A stretch of DNA of 64,000 nucleotides from JBPOFY01 sp051252415 (GCA_051252415.1 JBPOGA010000009.1:1-64000), one strand, 5' to 3'; positions 1-8,293 are shown, counted from the stretch's first letter. Program-made: numbers and translations. The notes: a model not told the origin generated them from the letters alone.

Positions 1-386
1 GGCTCTGTTAAACCCCTCCGTCTTAGACGAGCTAAGACACCTCCCCTTGGCTGGGGAGGAGCTTGAAAAATGCAGCGGTGCTTCGCCAGTTCGGCCAATT
101 CGACTAGCTCATGGTCTAGGACCAGCAAAGGCCCTACGAATTAAGCGGTAAAAGAATACGGCGTTGTATGCTGCTCGAAAGTCTTAGGGCTCTGTTAAAC
201 CCCTCCGTCTTAGACGAGCTAAGACACCTCCCCTTGGCTGGGGAGGAGCTTGAAAAATGCAGCGTTGTATGATGCGACTCTGACGGCGGCGCTTCGCCTG
301 TTCGGCCAATTCGTCAAGCTCATGGTCTAGGACTAGCTCATGGTCTAGGACAAGCAAAGGCCCTACGAATTAAGGCCCTACGACGA
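1..386. repeat. Tandem intergenic repeat, about 187-bp period
   Basis: This gene-free stretch holds two copies of one unit. Bases 1-77 recur without a visible change at 188-264. After each copy comes a variant of the block around 83-151 (second version about 290-374), in which the phrase 'ctcatggtctagga' is itself doubled at about 329-357. Each 77-bp copy contains a GC-rich hairpin (cctcccc, six-base loop, ggggagg). Related hairpins flanked by 'gcttgaa' occur near 35941-35975 and 39085-39125, so the unit belongs to a dispersed family. I see no plausible coding sequence here. Confidence 0.85.
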
Positions 387-2336
387 CTAGCGCTCGTGTA
401 GGCGGTTGCTTCTATAAGCCTTAATGAGTCGTTTGAGCTCTTTAATTCGATAGTCGATTCGCTGGCCGCGCTCGGTGTCTTTTGTGCGGCGGGGGGTGTC
501 GAAAACACGAATGTCTTGTGTGGTTGGGACAATGTCCACGCCGTCTTTGATTGCGGATTCGATTGATTCAAAATGGTGGTGCTCGGCTAAGACAATTTTC
601 TTGGGCTCAAGAACCAGTGTATAGCCGTAGTCACCATAGGCTTCTGAGAACGCGCCATCGATCGTGATTGCTTTGCCGCTACGTTTGAGTGGCGACTCCC
701 CCTGCTCTAGCTTTACGGGAACGTGTCCATTAACGATCAAGCCTTGTGCAGATTCGGCTCCGAATTCCTCGAGAACCTTATCGCAGAAATCGACTTCATG
801 GATGAGTTTAAAGTATGGATCTTTGTTTTCGCGGTGCGGTGTTTTATCGGCGATAAAGTCGCGCTCGAGTGTCGCAATTCGATCTTTACCAAAGAGTGGT
901 GAAAGCGGCCCACACCAGAGATACCAGATGAAATCTAGATCTACATCTTTTCGTTTTACAACGGCTCGACGGACAACGCTTTCAATCTTTTCGAAGAGTG
1001 CTTTACCTGCAAATTCCTCACCATCGATCTCTAAGCCTAGGAACTCACCTTCGGTATTAACGGGCACGCAACCATGGAAGATTAAACAGTCTCCACGGGT
1101 TAAATACATCGAGCCATGACCGACCATATATTTCATATGATCCATTAACTTTTGACTACTGGCGATCGACCCTTTCACACGGTCGAGGCACTGTTGCTCC
1201 TCGGCGCTGAGCGCATATGGATCCTTAGGGTCTACGGTCGGCAAGTTCTTATCACGTAGCTCATAAGTGACGCCGTCAATTTCCACTGTGCCCTTCTCTA
1301 GATCGATACGATGCATCAAGCGGCGGTGTTCGAGATTCCACTGCGGGTTGCGCTCCAGTAATTGACCTTCCAGTTTAAACTGCATCACCGCGGCTGCCTT
1401 TTGCATGCGAGCCACAAGTTCTATAGGACGCAAGCCCTCGCTTTTGGGCATGAAATACTCAGCGGGATCATCCGCATACACGGTGCGCGCCAAGTGCTCA
1501 AGAGGTGTCAACGGGACGCTGTAACCCTCGTCTAATTGGCTGATGCGTCGGTAGCGTAACGACACACGTAGCACGGTGCATATGAGCGCTTCATTACCTA
1601 GAGCCGCTCCGAGCCAGAGTGCATCGTGATTGCCCCAGATAAAGGATACGTTCGGTTGCAGGCGTAGATAGTCGACGACCCTATCACCACGTGGACCACG
1701 ATCCCAGCAATCTCCGCCGATAATCAATTCATCAATTGTGAGATTACGAATCAAACGTCCAATGATATGAATAAGGTGCAGCACACGGTCTTGACGTTGC
1801 AGCTCATCGATAATCGCTTCGACGAATTCTTGGCCACTCTCACTTGAGGGCGCGTGCAGAATCTCCAAGACCAAATCTTTGTAGTCTACTGGTAATAACT
1901 CAGTCGCCACCCTGAGGCTGTAGTTCGACATCACATGGCGGAGGAGCTCGAACTGTGGTGTTAAGATCTGATATGCATATTTCTTAAGCGCGGCAGGATC
2001 CGTTAACGTTTTTTCGAGCTGTTTCGTGACCTCTGCTGGATAGAAAGTAATCTTGAGGAAATCCTTCAATTCCTCTGGGGACATTTTATCGCTAAACATT
2101 TGCTCCACCAGTGGGCGAAGTGTGCCCGAGGCATTATTAATCACATGCTGCAATTTTTTATCTTCACCGTGAATGTCACTGATAACGTGAATCGCTCCAC
2201 GGGGAAGTGTTTGCACCGCAGACAGTCGAGCGACTTCGGCAATTGCGGAGTCAGTGTTCGGATACTCGGCTGACATGAGTTCAAGCGAGGAGAGGTCTTC
2301 TTCTGGTCGCTTGAAGGAGAATGTATTGGTAGTCAT
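387..2336 (-). CDS. fbp: Class III fructose-1,6-bisphosphatase
   Basis: A 649-residue protein of the class III FBPase family, which hydrolyses fructose-1,6-bisphosphate to fructose-6-phosphate in gluconeogenesis. It shows metallophosphoesterase-type metal motifs in order: DIHGEDKKL near residue 55, GGDCWDRGPRGDR near 205, WGNHDALWLG near 235, and a late GHVPVK segment. The length suits the family (about 640-670). I place the start at the ATG at 2334-2336 (MTTNTF); the longer reading to 2408 overlaps the upstream kinase gene and adds a non-conserved stretch. It follows the kinase gene 2362-3591 by 25 bp on the same strand, so the two are probably co-transcribed. Class III enzymes are best known from Firmicutes and Bacteroidota. 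With a DHAP-producing BMC pathway next door, a gluconeogenic role is a reasonable inference. Confidence 0.93.
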   Translation of the reverse strand: MTTNTFSFKRPEEDLSSLELMSAEYPNTDSAIAEVARLSAVQTLPRGAIHVISDIHGEDKKLQHVINNASGTLRPLVEQMFSDKMSPEELKDFLKITFYPAEVTKQLEKTLTDPAALKKYAYQILTPQFELLRHVMSNYSLRVATELLPVDYKDLVLEILHAPSSESGQEFVEAIIDELQRQDRVLHLIHIIGRLIRNLTIDELIIGGDCWDRGPRGDRVVDYLRLQPNVSFIWGNHDALWLGAALGNEALICTVLRVSLRYRRISQLDEGYSVPLTPLEHLARTVYADDPAEYFMPKSEGLRPIELVARMQKAAAVMQFKLEGQLLERNPQWNLEHRRLMHRIDLEKGTVEIDGVTYELRDKNLPTVDPKDPYALSAEEQQCLDRVKGSIASSQKLMDHMKYMVGHGSMYLTRGDCLIFHGCVPVNTEGEFLGLEIDGEEFAGKALFEKIESVVRRAVVKRKDVDLDFIWYLWCGPLSPLFGKDRIATLERDFIADKTPHRENKDPYFKLIHEVDFCDKVLEEFGAESAQGLIVNGHVPVKLEQGESPLKRSGKAITIDGAFSEAYGDYGYTLVLEPKKIVLAEHHHFESIESAIKDGVDIVPTTQDIRVFDTPRRTKDTERGQRIDYRIKELKRLIKAYRSNRLHER

Positions 2337-2361
2337 AGTAGGTAAGTGAGTTTTGTAAGGG

Positions 2362-3591
2362 TTAGGTAGACGTCTTAAGCCTAGGCAGTATGACTCTAGC
2401 GATAGCACCGCGTTGATCCTCTCGGTTAGTCAGGGTCAATAAACCCTTATGTAACTCGAGGATAGCGCGGCAGGTGGTTAGCCCCAGTCCGAGGCCTTGC
2501 TTGGGGCCCGTTTCTTTGGTAGTGAAAAACGCATCGTAAACACGCGGCAATGCAGCTTCTGGTATACCACAGCCAGAGTCTTCTATTTCGATGTAGACAA
2601 TTTCATCTGCCCCATGAAAGAGCTGGCCACAGCGGGAACCAGCCTCACGTGAAGTTAATTTAGAATCCTTAGACTCAACACGCGTGCGAAGTGACAATTC
2701 GCCACCGTCTGGCATTGATTCCAGCGCATTCACGATGAGGCCTTCGATTGCGTGACCGAGTTGTTTTGGGTCTGCCATAACAATCGGGTCCTCATGCGCC
2801 CACTCATAAGAGATGGTTACATTGGAATCACCAGCTTGAGCGTCCATCGTGGTCACACAGGTTGATTCAACGAGCGAGTTGATATACACACGCTCAAGAT
2901 CGAGACCAGCTGGACGGGAAGCTTGTAGGAGTGTTTCCACCACGCGGTCAGCTCGATTGAGCGCATCTTGCATGTCCGTAAAAATAGCCGCACAATTTTC
3001 ATCGCTCTTAAGGCTTTCTTGATTGCCGAGATATTCCATGCCCATTGTGAGCACTGCCAGAGGATTGCGAACCTCATGAGCAACACCTTCAGCCAAGCGT
3101 GCGATGGATTGTGCCTTTTCAGCTACTATCAATTGCGCTTGTGTCCCCTTAAGTGCTACGAGTGCTTCTTTAAGATCTGCCTCGGCTTCCTTTAATTCAG
3201 TGATGTCCTTCGAAATGCCACAGGTGCCAATAATTTCACCCGCATGGTTCATCAAAGGCAACTTGCTCGTCAGCGCCCACCATGGTGAACCATCGTCATG
3301 GTGTTTTTCGCTGATTACACCGACGATCCCCTGCCCTGTTTCGATAACTGTATTTTCATCCTTATGTGTGCGTATTGCATCTTCAGGCTGAAGGAAATCA
3401 GCATCTGTCTTACCAATCACTTCATCCTGGCTCGACAATTTAAACAGCGCAAGAAAGGCATGATTTACTCGAAGGAACTTCCCAGACTTATCTTTAAAAA
3501 AGATAACATCCGGAACATGCTCCATAAGGAAGCTCAACAGTTCATCCGAACTAGGTTGCGCACTTGATGATTTTTTAGGGGAGCCACTCAT
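2362..3591 (-). CDS. PAS-domain sensor histidine kinase (orphan)
   Basis: A 409-residue soluble sensor kinase with no transmembrane segment. A single PAS domain spans about residues 20-135 (VPDVIFFKDKSGKFLRVN to the GISKDITELKEAE exit). A short coiled coil leads into a HisKA domain with phospho-acceptor His172 in GVAHEVRNPLAVL. The ATPase domain has the N-box at Asn288 (NALESMPDGG), G1 at Asp338 (EDSGCGIP), an F-box AFFTTK and G2 GLGLGL. No response regulator or DNA-binding partner lies beside it, so its output is unknown. It directly precedes fbp on the same strand, which suggests co-expression but not necessarily control of fbp. Family assignment is secure; signal and target are not visible. 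Confidence 0.92.
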   Translation of the reverse strand: MSGSPKKSSSAQPSSDELLSFLMEHVPDVIFFKDKSGKFLRVNHAFLALFKLSSQDEVIGKTDADFLQPEDAIRTHKDENTVIETGQGIVGVISEKHHDDGSPWWALTSKLPLMNHAGEIIGTCGISKDITELKEAEADLKEALVALKGTQAQLIVAEKAQSIARLAEGVAHEVRNPLAVLTMGMEYLGNQESLKSDENCAAIFTDMQDALNRADRVVETLLQASRPAGLDLERVYINSLVESTCVTTMDAQAGDSNVTISYEWAHEDPIVMADPKQLGHAIEGLIVNALESMPDGGELSLRTRVESKDSKLTSREAGSRCGQLFHGADEIVYIEIEDSGCGIPEAALPRVYDAFFTTKETGPKQGLGLGLTTCRAILELHKGLLTLTNREDQRGAIARVILPRLKTST

Positions 3592-3731
3592 AATAACACA
3601 TTTTAGACTGCGATCATTTCGCCGACAATGCGGCTAATGTTATCTTTACTGACATTCATTTTGGAAATTTTTCTTCTCTAATTTCTAAATGATTCGATGG
3701 TAGGATTTGGTTCTTCAGGGGTAGGAACAAA

Positions 3732-3759
3732 ATCAGGCGTCCGATTAAAGACGCCTGAT
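3732..3759 (-). terminator. Terminator of the BMC operon
   Basis: A perfect 10-bp stem (atcaggcgtc / gacgcctgat) with an 8-nt loop. Read on the minus strand it is followed by a T-rich run, and it begins 21 bp beyond the mdh stop codon. It is the natural 3' end of the eleven-gene BMC transcript and separates it from the kinase-fbp pair. Confidence 0.82.
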
Positions 3760-3780
3760 GATTAAAACATATGAGTTTGA

Positions 3781-4776
3781 TTAGATGCTCAATCCAAGTT
3801 GACCGAAGGCAACTTTACGTTCTTCAAGCAACTCATCATTCGACTTAGCGATCTGCTCCTTAGCGTAATCGGTAAGGCTAATGCCTTCGACGACGCGCCA
3901 GTTACCTACAGCGTCAACCTTGATAGGAAGCGATGTGATGATACCAGCAGGTGTGCCGTATTCGCCACGAGAGATTACACAGACTGAGTGGAAATCACCA
4001 TGAGTTGGTTTGCACAAATCGCGAACTGTATCGACAACAGCATTTGCTGCGGAAGCTGCCGATGACGCACCACGTGCATCAATGATTGCTTTACCGCGCT
4101 GACCAACAGTCGGCACGAAAGTATCCTTCAGCCATGCTTCGTCGTTGATGACGGCAGTTGCCTTTGCACGACCAATCTTAGCGTTATAGAAATCCGGGAA
4201 CATTGTTGGACTGTGGTTACCCCACACACAAAGCTCGGAGATGTCCTTAACCGCGACACCAGCCTTCTCGGCAAGTTGTGATTTCGCACGGTTCTCGTCG
4301 AGGCGAGTCATGGCAAAGAATTGTTCGTCCGGAATGTTCGGCGCGCTCTTCATTGCAATGAGGCAATTTGTATTACATGGGTTACCGACAACAACAACGC
4401 GCACACTTGGCTTAGCATTATCGTTAATCGCCTTACCTTGTCCGACGAAGACCTTACCATTGATACCGAGCAAGTCAGCACGCTCCATACCTTGCTTGCG
4501 AGGCACAGAACCAACGAGCAATGCCCAGTCGACATCTTTGAAGCCTACGTTGAGGTCAGAAGTTTGAACGATCTCTGTGAGTAATGGGAACGCGCAGTCA
4601 TCGAGCTCCATGGCAACACCCTTGAGTGCGCCCATGCCTGGTTCGATTTCAACGAGGTTCAACGCTACTGGCTGGTCAGGGCCAAACATGGCACCTGATG
4701 CAATACGGAAAAGAAGTGCGTAGCCGATGTTACCAGCGGCTCCGGTCACTGCGACGCGGATAGGATCTTTTTTCAT
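3781..4776 (-). CDS. mdh: Malate dehydrogenase, last gene of the BMC operon
   Basis: A 331-residue NAD-dependent malate dehydrogenase of the cytosolic-type lineage. It has the Rossmann motif TGAAGNIGYAL at residues 11-21, substrate-binding arginines in SVPRKQGMERADLL, VVVGNPCNTN, TRLDENRA and the catalytic-histidine segment WGNHSPTMFPDF. It interconverts malate and oxaloacetate using NAD(H). No terminal encapsulation peptide is visible: the N-terminus starts directly in the first strand and the C-terminus ends in the usual family helix, so it is probably cytosolic. It lies 30 bp downstream of the BMC aldolase gene with a terminator just after it, so it is part of the BMC transcript. Lactate/malate dehydrogenase genes are known in related planctomycete/verrucomicrobial BMC loci. 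Its likely job here is NADH reoxidation, possibly with Mqo at 13689-15197 (inference). Confidence 0.93.
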   Translation of the reverse strand: MKKDPIRVAVTGAAGNIGYALLFRIASGAMFGPDQPVALNLVEIEPGMGALKGVAMELDDCAFPLLTEIVQTSDLNVGFKDVDWALLVGSVPRKQGMERADLLGINGKVFVGQGKAINDNAKPSVRVVVVGNPCNTNCLIAMKSAPNIPDEQFFAMTRLDENRAKSQLAEKAGVAVKDISELCVWGNHSPTMFPDFYNAKIGRAKATAVINDEAWLKDTFVPTVGQRGKAIIDARGASSAASAANAVVDTVRDLCKPTHGDFHSVCVISRGEYGTPAGIITSLPIKVDAVGNWRVVEGISLTDYAKEQIAKSNDELLEERKVAFGQLGLSI

Positions 4777-4806
4777 TTTGAATAAAAGTAAATGGGTGAA
4801 AACAGA

Positions 4807-5886
4807 TTACATCTTTGCCATGATCATATCAGTGATCTTTTGGACAAGTGCTTCGTCAACATCGCCACCTGCTGGCAGCTCACAGCTGCAAGATGAAGGC
4901 TGAGGCGATGTATTTACAGTAGTTTCGCCAGCATCGCAAAGTTCACATTCCTTAAGTTCTTCAAGGCGAGAGTCTGGCATGCCAAGCTTTTGGCGGATCT
5001 CGATAAGTTCTTTCAACTTTTCTGGGCGGTATTTCTTTGGACCACCGATTTGCATGCTTACCGCAACTGTCTGGCAGAATGCATCTGTATTTTCCATCTT
5101 CCAGTAAGCATCTTCGACGTCCTTACCCCAGACGATCACACCGTGGTTTTCCATAAGGATGGATTGGTGCTTCTTAGCAAGCGCACCCACTTCACGAGCG
5201 TTCTCAGGAGAGCCTGGTGTTTGGTAGCTAGCGAGACCGATAACTCCGAGGAAAACTTCTGGCTCAGGAATCAAGCAAGGCGGTGGGACGACGCCGGCAA
5301 CCGCAAATGCTGTGCCGTAAATTGGGTGAGCGTGCACACAAGACTTTGCTTTTGGCTCAGCCTTCATGATCGCAAGGTGAGTATTGACTTCTGAAGTGCG
5401 TGGACGTGTGCCTGCAACTTGGTTACCATCAAGGTCAACCATGCAAATGTCGTCTGGAGCCATGAAACCTTTTGAGATCAAGGTCGGTGTGCAAAGCACA
5501 AGATTATCACCAACACGAACAGTGATGTTACCACCGTTACCGTCGACATAGCCCTTGCTCCAAATGCGCTTTCCAATACCGCACATGCGCTCTTTCAATG
5601 CTTGAATTTCTGGAGAGTAGAAGAACTTCTCTAGTTCCGCGGCAGTGCGTGGATCACCGCCTGGAGTCCAGCTGTATTCCGCATCGGGCAATACTGGTGT
5701 GTGGATTTTCGGATTCGAACCTGCTGCAGCTGCTGGCGCGGCGGAAGCTTCAGGTTGCGACTTCTTATGCTGACGCAGAATATCGCGCGCCATAGGCGTA
5801 AGTTTTGCATTTGTAGGGATAGAAGCGAGGCATTCGCCTTGCTTGATCATACGTTCGAGTTCTTTTGCTGTGTAGAGCTTGCTCAT
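4807..5886 (-). CDS. BMC class II aldolase (rhamnulose/fuculose-1-phosphate aldolase type) with terminal targeting peptides
   Basis: A 359-residue class II sugar-phosphate aldolase, much longer than FucA or RhaD-like enzymes (about 215-275). The catalytic core runs from about residue 85 to 300, with GNGGN at 117-120, Glu166 in RTSEVNTH, metal ligands His185/His187 (HAHP) and His248 (ENHGV). It would cleave a 6-deoxyketose-1-phosphate to DHAP and lactaldehyde. The C-terminal 18 residues (DEALVQKITDMIMAKM) form an amphipathic helix after a flexible linker, a typical BMC encapsulation peptide. The linker has four cysteines (314, 317, 333, 335). The N-terminus has a second helical module (TAKELERMIKQG, then LTPMARDILRQ) followed by an Ala-rich linker. 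The gene sits between two BMC-P genes and mdh. In homologous BMCs this aldolase is the signature enzyme. Confidence 0.92.
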   Translation of the reverse strand: MSKLYTAKELERMIKQGECLASIPTNAKLTPMARDILRQHKKSQPEASAAPAAAAGSNPKIHTPVLPDAEYSWTPGGDPRTAAELEKFFYSPEIQALKERMCGIGKRIWSKGYVDGNGGNITVRVGDNLVLCTPTLISKGFMAPDDICMVDLDGNQVAGTRPRTSEVNTHLAIMKAEPKAKSCVHAHPIYGTAFAVAGVVPPPCLIPEPEVFLGVIGLASYQTPGSPENAREVGALAKKHQSILMENHGVIVWGKDVEDAYWKMENTDAFCQTVAVSMQIGGPKKYRPEKLKELIEIRQKLGMPDSRLEELKECELCDAGETTVNTSPQPSSCSCELPAGGDVDEALVQKITDMIMAKM

Positions 5887-5918
5887 AATATTTTGTGGTT
5901 AGTTTTAAAAGTATTGGG

Positions 5919-6215
5919 TTAGGCCTGAGTGGGCGGCGTGTATTGGTAAGTGTCCAGAAGTGCGACTGTGATGGCGTCTAAAGGGATAGGTTTATCAAAA
6001 GGTTGCATCGCCTCAGCACCTTCGACGTATAAGATCGCATCGCCGATACCAGCGCCGAGCTTGTCGTAGACAACAGGAGAAGATGCATAACCATATTCGT
6101 TCTTATCAGTCAGCTCTTCGGCTCCCATCGGGCAAACCATGATCCAGCGTGCGCCGCGAAATTGCGGTGCTGCATCACTCATGGTCACTGTGCCGATAAC
6201 GCGTCCTGCTCTCAT
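5919..6215 (-). CDS. BMC vertex protein, BMC-P (EutN/CcmL family), 98 aa
   Basis: A small pentamer-forming vertex protein of the EutN/CcmL (Pfam PF03319) family. The family pattern is plain: an N-terminal strand MRAGRVIGTVTMS, a middle strand ending in WIMVCPM, the turn LGAGIGDAILYVEG and a terminal ...AITVALLDTYQY. Pentamers of this family cap the twelve vertices of the icosahedral shell. It lies 3 bp from the preceding BMC-P gene at 6219-6473 and 32 bp before the aldolase gene, so the genes are translated as one operon. One of three different BMC-P paralogues in the window, which matches the three seen in planctomycete-type BMC loci. It has no obvious extra domain. Confidence 0.92.
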   Translation of the reverse strand: MRAGRVIGTVTMSDAAPQFRGARWIMVCPMGAEELTDKNEYGYASSPVVYDKLGAGIGDAILYVEGAEAMQPFDKPIPLDAITVALLDTYQYTPPTQA

Positions 6216-6218
6216 AAT

Positions 6219-6473
6219 TTAATCAACAATACCCATTACCTGATTACGGATGGGAGATGTTTTGTCGTGAACGGTATTCTGAGACCAGGAACCGTCCGTA
6301 GTAATAAAGACCTTGGAATGCAGCCCTCCCCCAATTGGATCGAGGGCTGCAAAAGGAGAGCCCGCATCGCTGCCATTCTCATCGATCGGCGTGCAGAGCA
6401 CGATTTTCTGACCTTTGAGGCTGGGATGGTATATGCTGGTGGTAGCATGACCGTCTATGCGAGCGAGTATCAT
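6219..6473 (-). CDS. BMC vertex protein, BMC-P (EutN/CcmL family), short 84-aa form
   Basis: The shortest of the three vertex proteins. It starts MILARIDGHATTSI, has a core strand KIVLCTPID, then an extended loop with the paired small residues seen in the family (DPIGGGLHSKVFITTDG), and ends VMGIVD. It lacks the usual last helix-strand extension found in the 98- and 104-residue paralogues. The charged and polar loop WSQNTVHDKTSP replaces the Ala-rich loop of typical EutN proteins. It is placed between the aldehyde dehydrogenase gene (35 bp upstream) and another BMC-P gene (3 bp downstream). Membership in BMC-P is supported by size, strand pattern and position; a separate role from the other two paralogues is possible but not shown. 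Confidence 0.87.
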   Translation of the reverse strand: MILARIDGHATTSIYHPSLKGQKIVLCTPIDENGSDAGSPFAALDPIGGGLHSKVFITTDGSWSQNTVHDKTSPIRNQVMGIVD

Positions 6474-6508
6474 TATTTAGAATTAAGAATTAGGAATCCC
6501 TAAGGTTA

Positions 6509-7951
6509 TTATTTAACGATGTTTAAGTTGTTCACCAATGTGCAACGACGGTAGCGCGTAAACGTGCGTGGCGTCGTGATGCCTTCACCAGTAGTCGTAG
6601 CGATCGAGAAGCTAATGAAACCTTCACCACCCATGCCGAGACCAGCCACACAAGGGCCGTTCTTCACGAAGATAGTGGTATCCATAGCTTGTCCCATTTC
6701 AGTCATACGAGCGACATTCATCGTGTGGATCATTGCAGAGTGCTTATCGCCGTGCTCAGACTGCTTCGCGATACGAAGGCCTTCGCTAAAGTCATTAGCA
6801 CGCACGATTGGGAGCAATGGCATCATTTGTTCTTCTTGAACAAATGGATCATTCGCATCCGTTTCTGCGATGAGCATTTCAACTTCAGGACCGATGTTAA
6901 TACCAGCGATCTTAGCAAGTGCGTCAGGGTTTGCGCCGACCCACTTACGATTGAGAACTGCAGAACCACAACCTACGCCGTCCTTAAAGTCGAAGACTTC
7001 TTTCTTAATCGTTTCAAGTTGTTGTGCGTTCAATACGACAGCGCCTTGGCGTTGCATGGCTGCAAGTGTCTTCTGATACGAATCACCAACTGCGATGATT
7101 TGTTTCTCACCGATACAGAGAAGGTTGTTATCAAAGCCGCCGCCTGTGATGATGTCGCGAGCGACACGATCAAAATCAAGTGCGTTGCAGTCATCAACCA
7201 ATACAGGAGGATTACCTGGGCCTGCGCAAATCGCGCGCTTACCAGTCTTCATCGCAGCATCCACCACACCAGGACCACCAGTGATGCAAAGCATGTTTAC
7301 ATCATCGGCTGCACAGAGCGCGTTAAACGAATCGAGTGATGGCTTTTCAATTGTGCAAAGCAGATTTGAAATACCAGTCTCTGCTTTAATCGCTTCATTA
7401 AACTCATCAATGGCGAGCGCAGCAACTGCGGCACCACCAGGGTGTGGGTTGAATACGATCGAGTTACCAGCAGCTACCATGTTTACGATATTACCCGCAA
7501 TAGTCGGCACTGAGTGCGTCAATGGAGTGATCGCAACGATGACGCCCCAAGGAGCAGCCTCGTCCATAGTGATGCCGAAATCACCGCTCATTCCTTGCGG
7601 AGTGAGGTATTCAGGTCCAAGCACGTTCTTTACGCCTTGTAATTTTAATGGCTTGTGCGCGAGGCGACCAATCTTGGTCTCGTTAAACTCGATCTGGCCC
7701 CAACGCTCTGCGTTGTCGACACACATCTTCTTAACAAGATCAACGATCTTCATGCGAGCGGCCCAGCCCTTTTTCTGGAGTTGCTCAAAACCGCTACGTG
7801 CGGCTGCCACTGCCTGATCTGCATCATCAAAGACACCATGTTTACCAGGGCGGCTTTGAATGTTAGGCATTGCGAGTGAACCTGTGGCTTGCATCTGCGA
7901 GAGCACTTGGCTCACTACTTTACGTATCGCTGCTTCATCTAACTGACTCAT
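6509..7951 (-). CDS. CoA-acylating aldehyde dehydrogenase of the BMC (PduP/EutE-like)
   Basis: A 480-residue CoA-dependent aldehyde dehydrogenase, expected to oxidise lactaldehyde to lactyl-CoA with NAD+ inside the shell. Residues 1-20 (core LDEAAIRKVVSQVLSQM) form an amphipathic helix, followed by a flexible linker to about residue 36: a classical N-terminal encapsulation peptide. Core motifs include PWGVIVAITPLTHSVPT, the FNPHPGG segment, ITGGPGVV, a PGNPPV motif and catalytic Cys279 in NNLLCIGEKQ. A good Shine-Dalgarno (AAGGA, minus strand, 7959-7963) lies 7 nt before the ATG, which supports the start. It is flanked by BMC-P genes on both sides. Family and role are firm; lactaldehyde as substrate follows from the pathway rather than from the sequence alone. 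Confidence 0.94.
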   Translation of the reverse strand: MSQLDEAAIRKVVSQVLSQMQATGSLAMPNIQSRPGKHGVFDDADQAVAAARSGFEQLQKKGWAARMKIVDLVKKMCVDNAERWGQIEFNETKIGRLAHKPLKLQGVKNVLGPEYLTPQGMSGDFGITMDEAAPWGVIVAITPLTHSVPTIAGNIVNMVAAGNSIVFNPHPGGAAVAALAIDEFNEAIKAETGISNLLCTIEKPSLDSFNALCAADDVNMLCITGGPGVVDAAMKTGKRAICAGPGNPPVLVDDCNALDFDRVARDIITGGGFDNNLLCIGEKQIIAVGDSYQKTLAAMQRQGAVVLNAQQLETIKKEVFDFKDGVGCGSAVLNRKWVGANPDALAKIAGINIGPEVEMLIAETDANDPFVQEEQMMPLLPIVRANDFSEGLRIAKQSEHGDKHSAMIHTMNVARMTEMGQAMDTTIFVKNGPCVAGLGMGGEGFISFSIATTTGEGITTPRTFTRYRRCTLVNNLNIVK

Positions 7952-7958
7952 GTAAATT

Positions 7959-7963
7959 TCCTT
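7959..7963 (-). promoter_or_regulatory. Ribosome binding site of the BMC aldehyde dehydrogenase gene
   Basis: AAGGA on the minus strand, 7 nt upstream of the ATG at 7949-7951. Clear Shine-Dalgarno sequences are scarce in this window, so this one stands out and supports the chosen start. Confidence 0.7.
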
Positions 7964-7970
7964 CTATTGG

Positions 7971-8285
7971 TTAACTGTTACTTGCCTCGTATGTTTTCGC
8001 GCCAAGAATATTGACGGTATCAACGAGCCCAACGATTGCAGCATCTACAGGAAGTGCCTTGAGGCCATCGGCCTGACGGGCAGAACTTCCTTGGGCAAAC
8101 ATCACAAGTTCGCCCTCACCTGCACCCAACGTATCGATACATACGATCGTATTATTGCCGGGTTTTAATTGGCTTGGGTTGTCGGGGTCGGCGAGCATCG
8201 GGCGAACCATGAGGAGCTTACGCCCACGCATGCTTTCGTCCTTCTTCGTCGAGACGACAGAACCTATGACTTTACCTAGATACAT
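7971..8285 (-). CDS. BMC vertex protein, BMC-P (EutN/CcmL family), 104 aa
   Basis: The longest of the three vertex proteins and the closest to canonical EutN/CcmL: MYLGKVIGSVVSTKKDESMRG at the N-terminus, KLLMVRPML, then TIVCIDTLGAGEGELVMFAQGSSAR, and VDAAIVGLVDTVNIL. The LGAGEGE turn and the GSSAR motif are diagnostic of pentameric vertex proteins. It is followed by the aldehyde dehydrogenase gene (19 bp) and preceded by a BMC-H gene at only 8 bp, so shell and cargo genes alternate closely. The C-terminal tail (GAKTYEASNS) is short and polar with no targeting peptide. Confidence 0.95.
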   Translation of the reverse strand: MYLGKVIGSVVSTKKDESMRGRKLLMVRPMLADPDNPSQLKPGNNTIVCIDTLGAGEGELVMFAQGSSARQADGLKALPVDAAIVGLVDTVNILGAKTYEASNS

Positions 8286-8293
8286 CGGATGCT

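Noticed and set aside
7095..7817. 240-residue plus-strand frame
   Set aside because: Entirely antisense to the BMC aldehyde dehydrogenase, which has clear family motifs and a ribosome binding site; the frame has no recognisable protein pattern.
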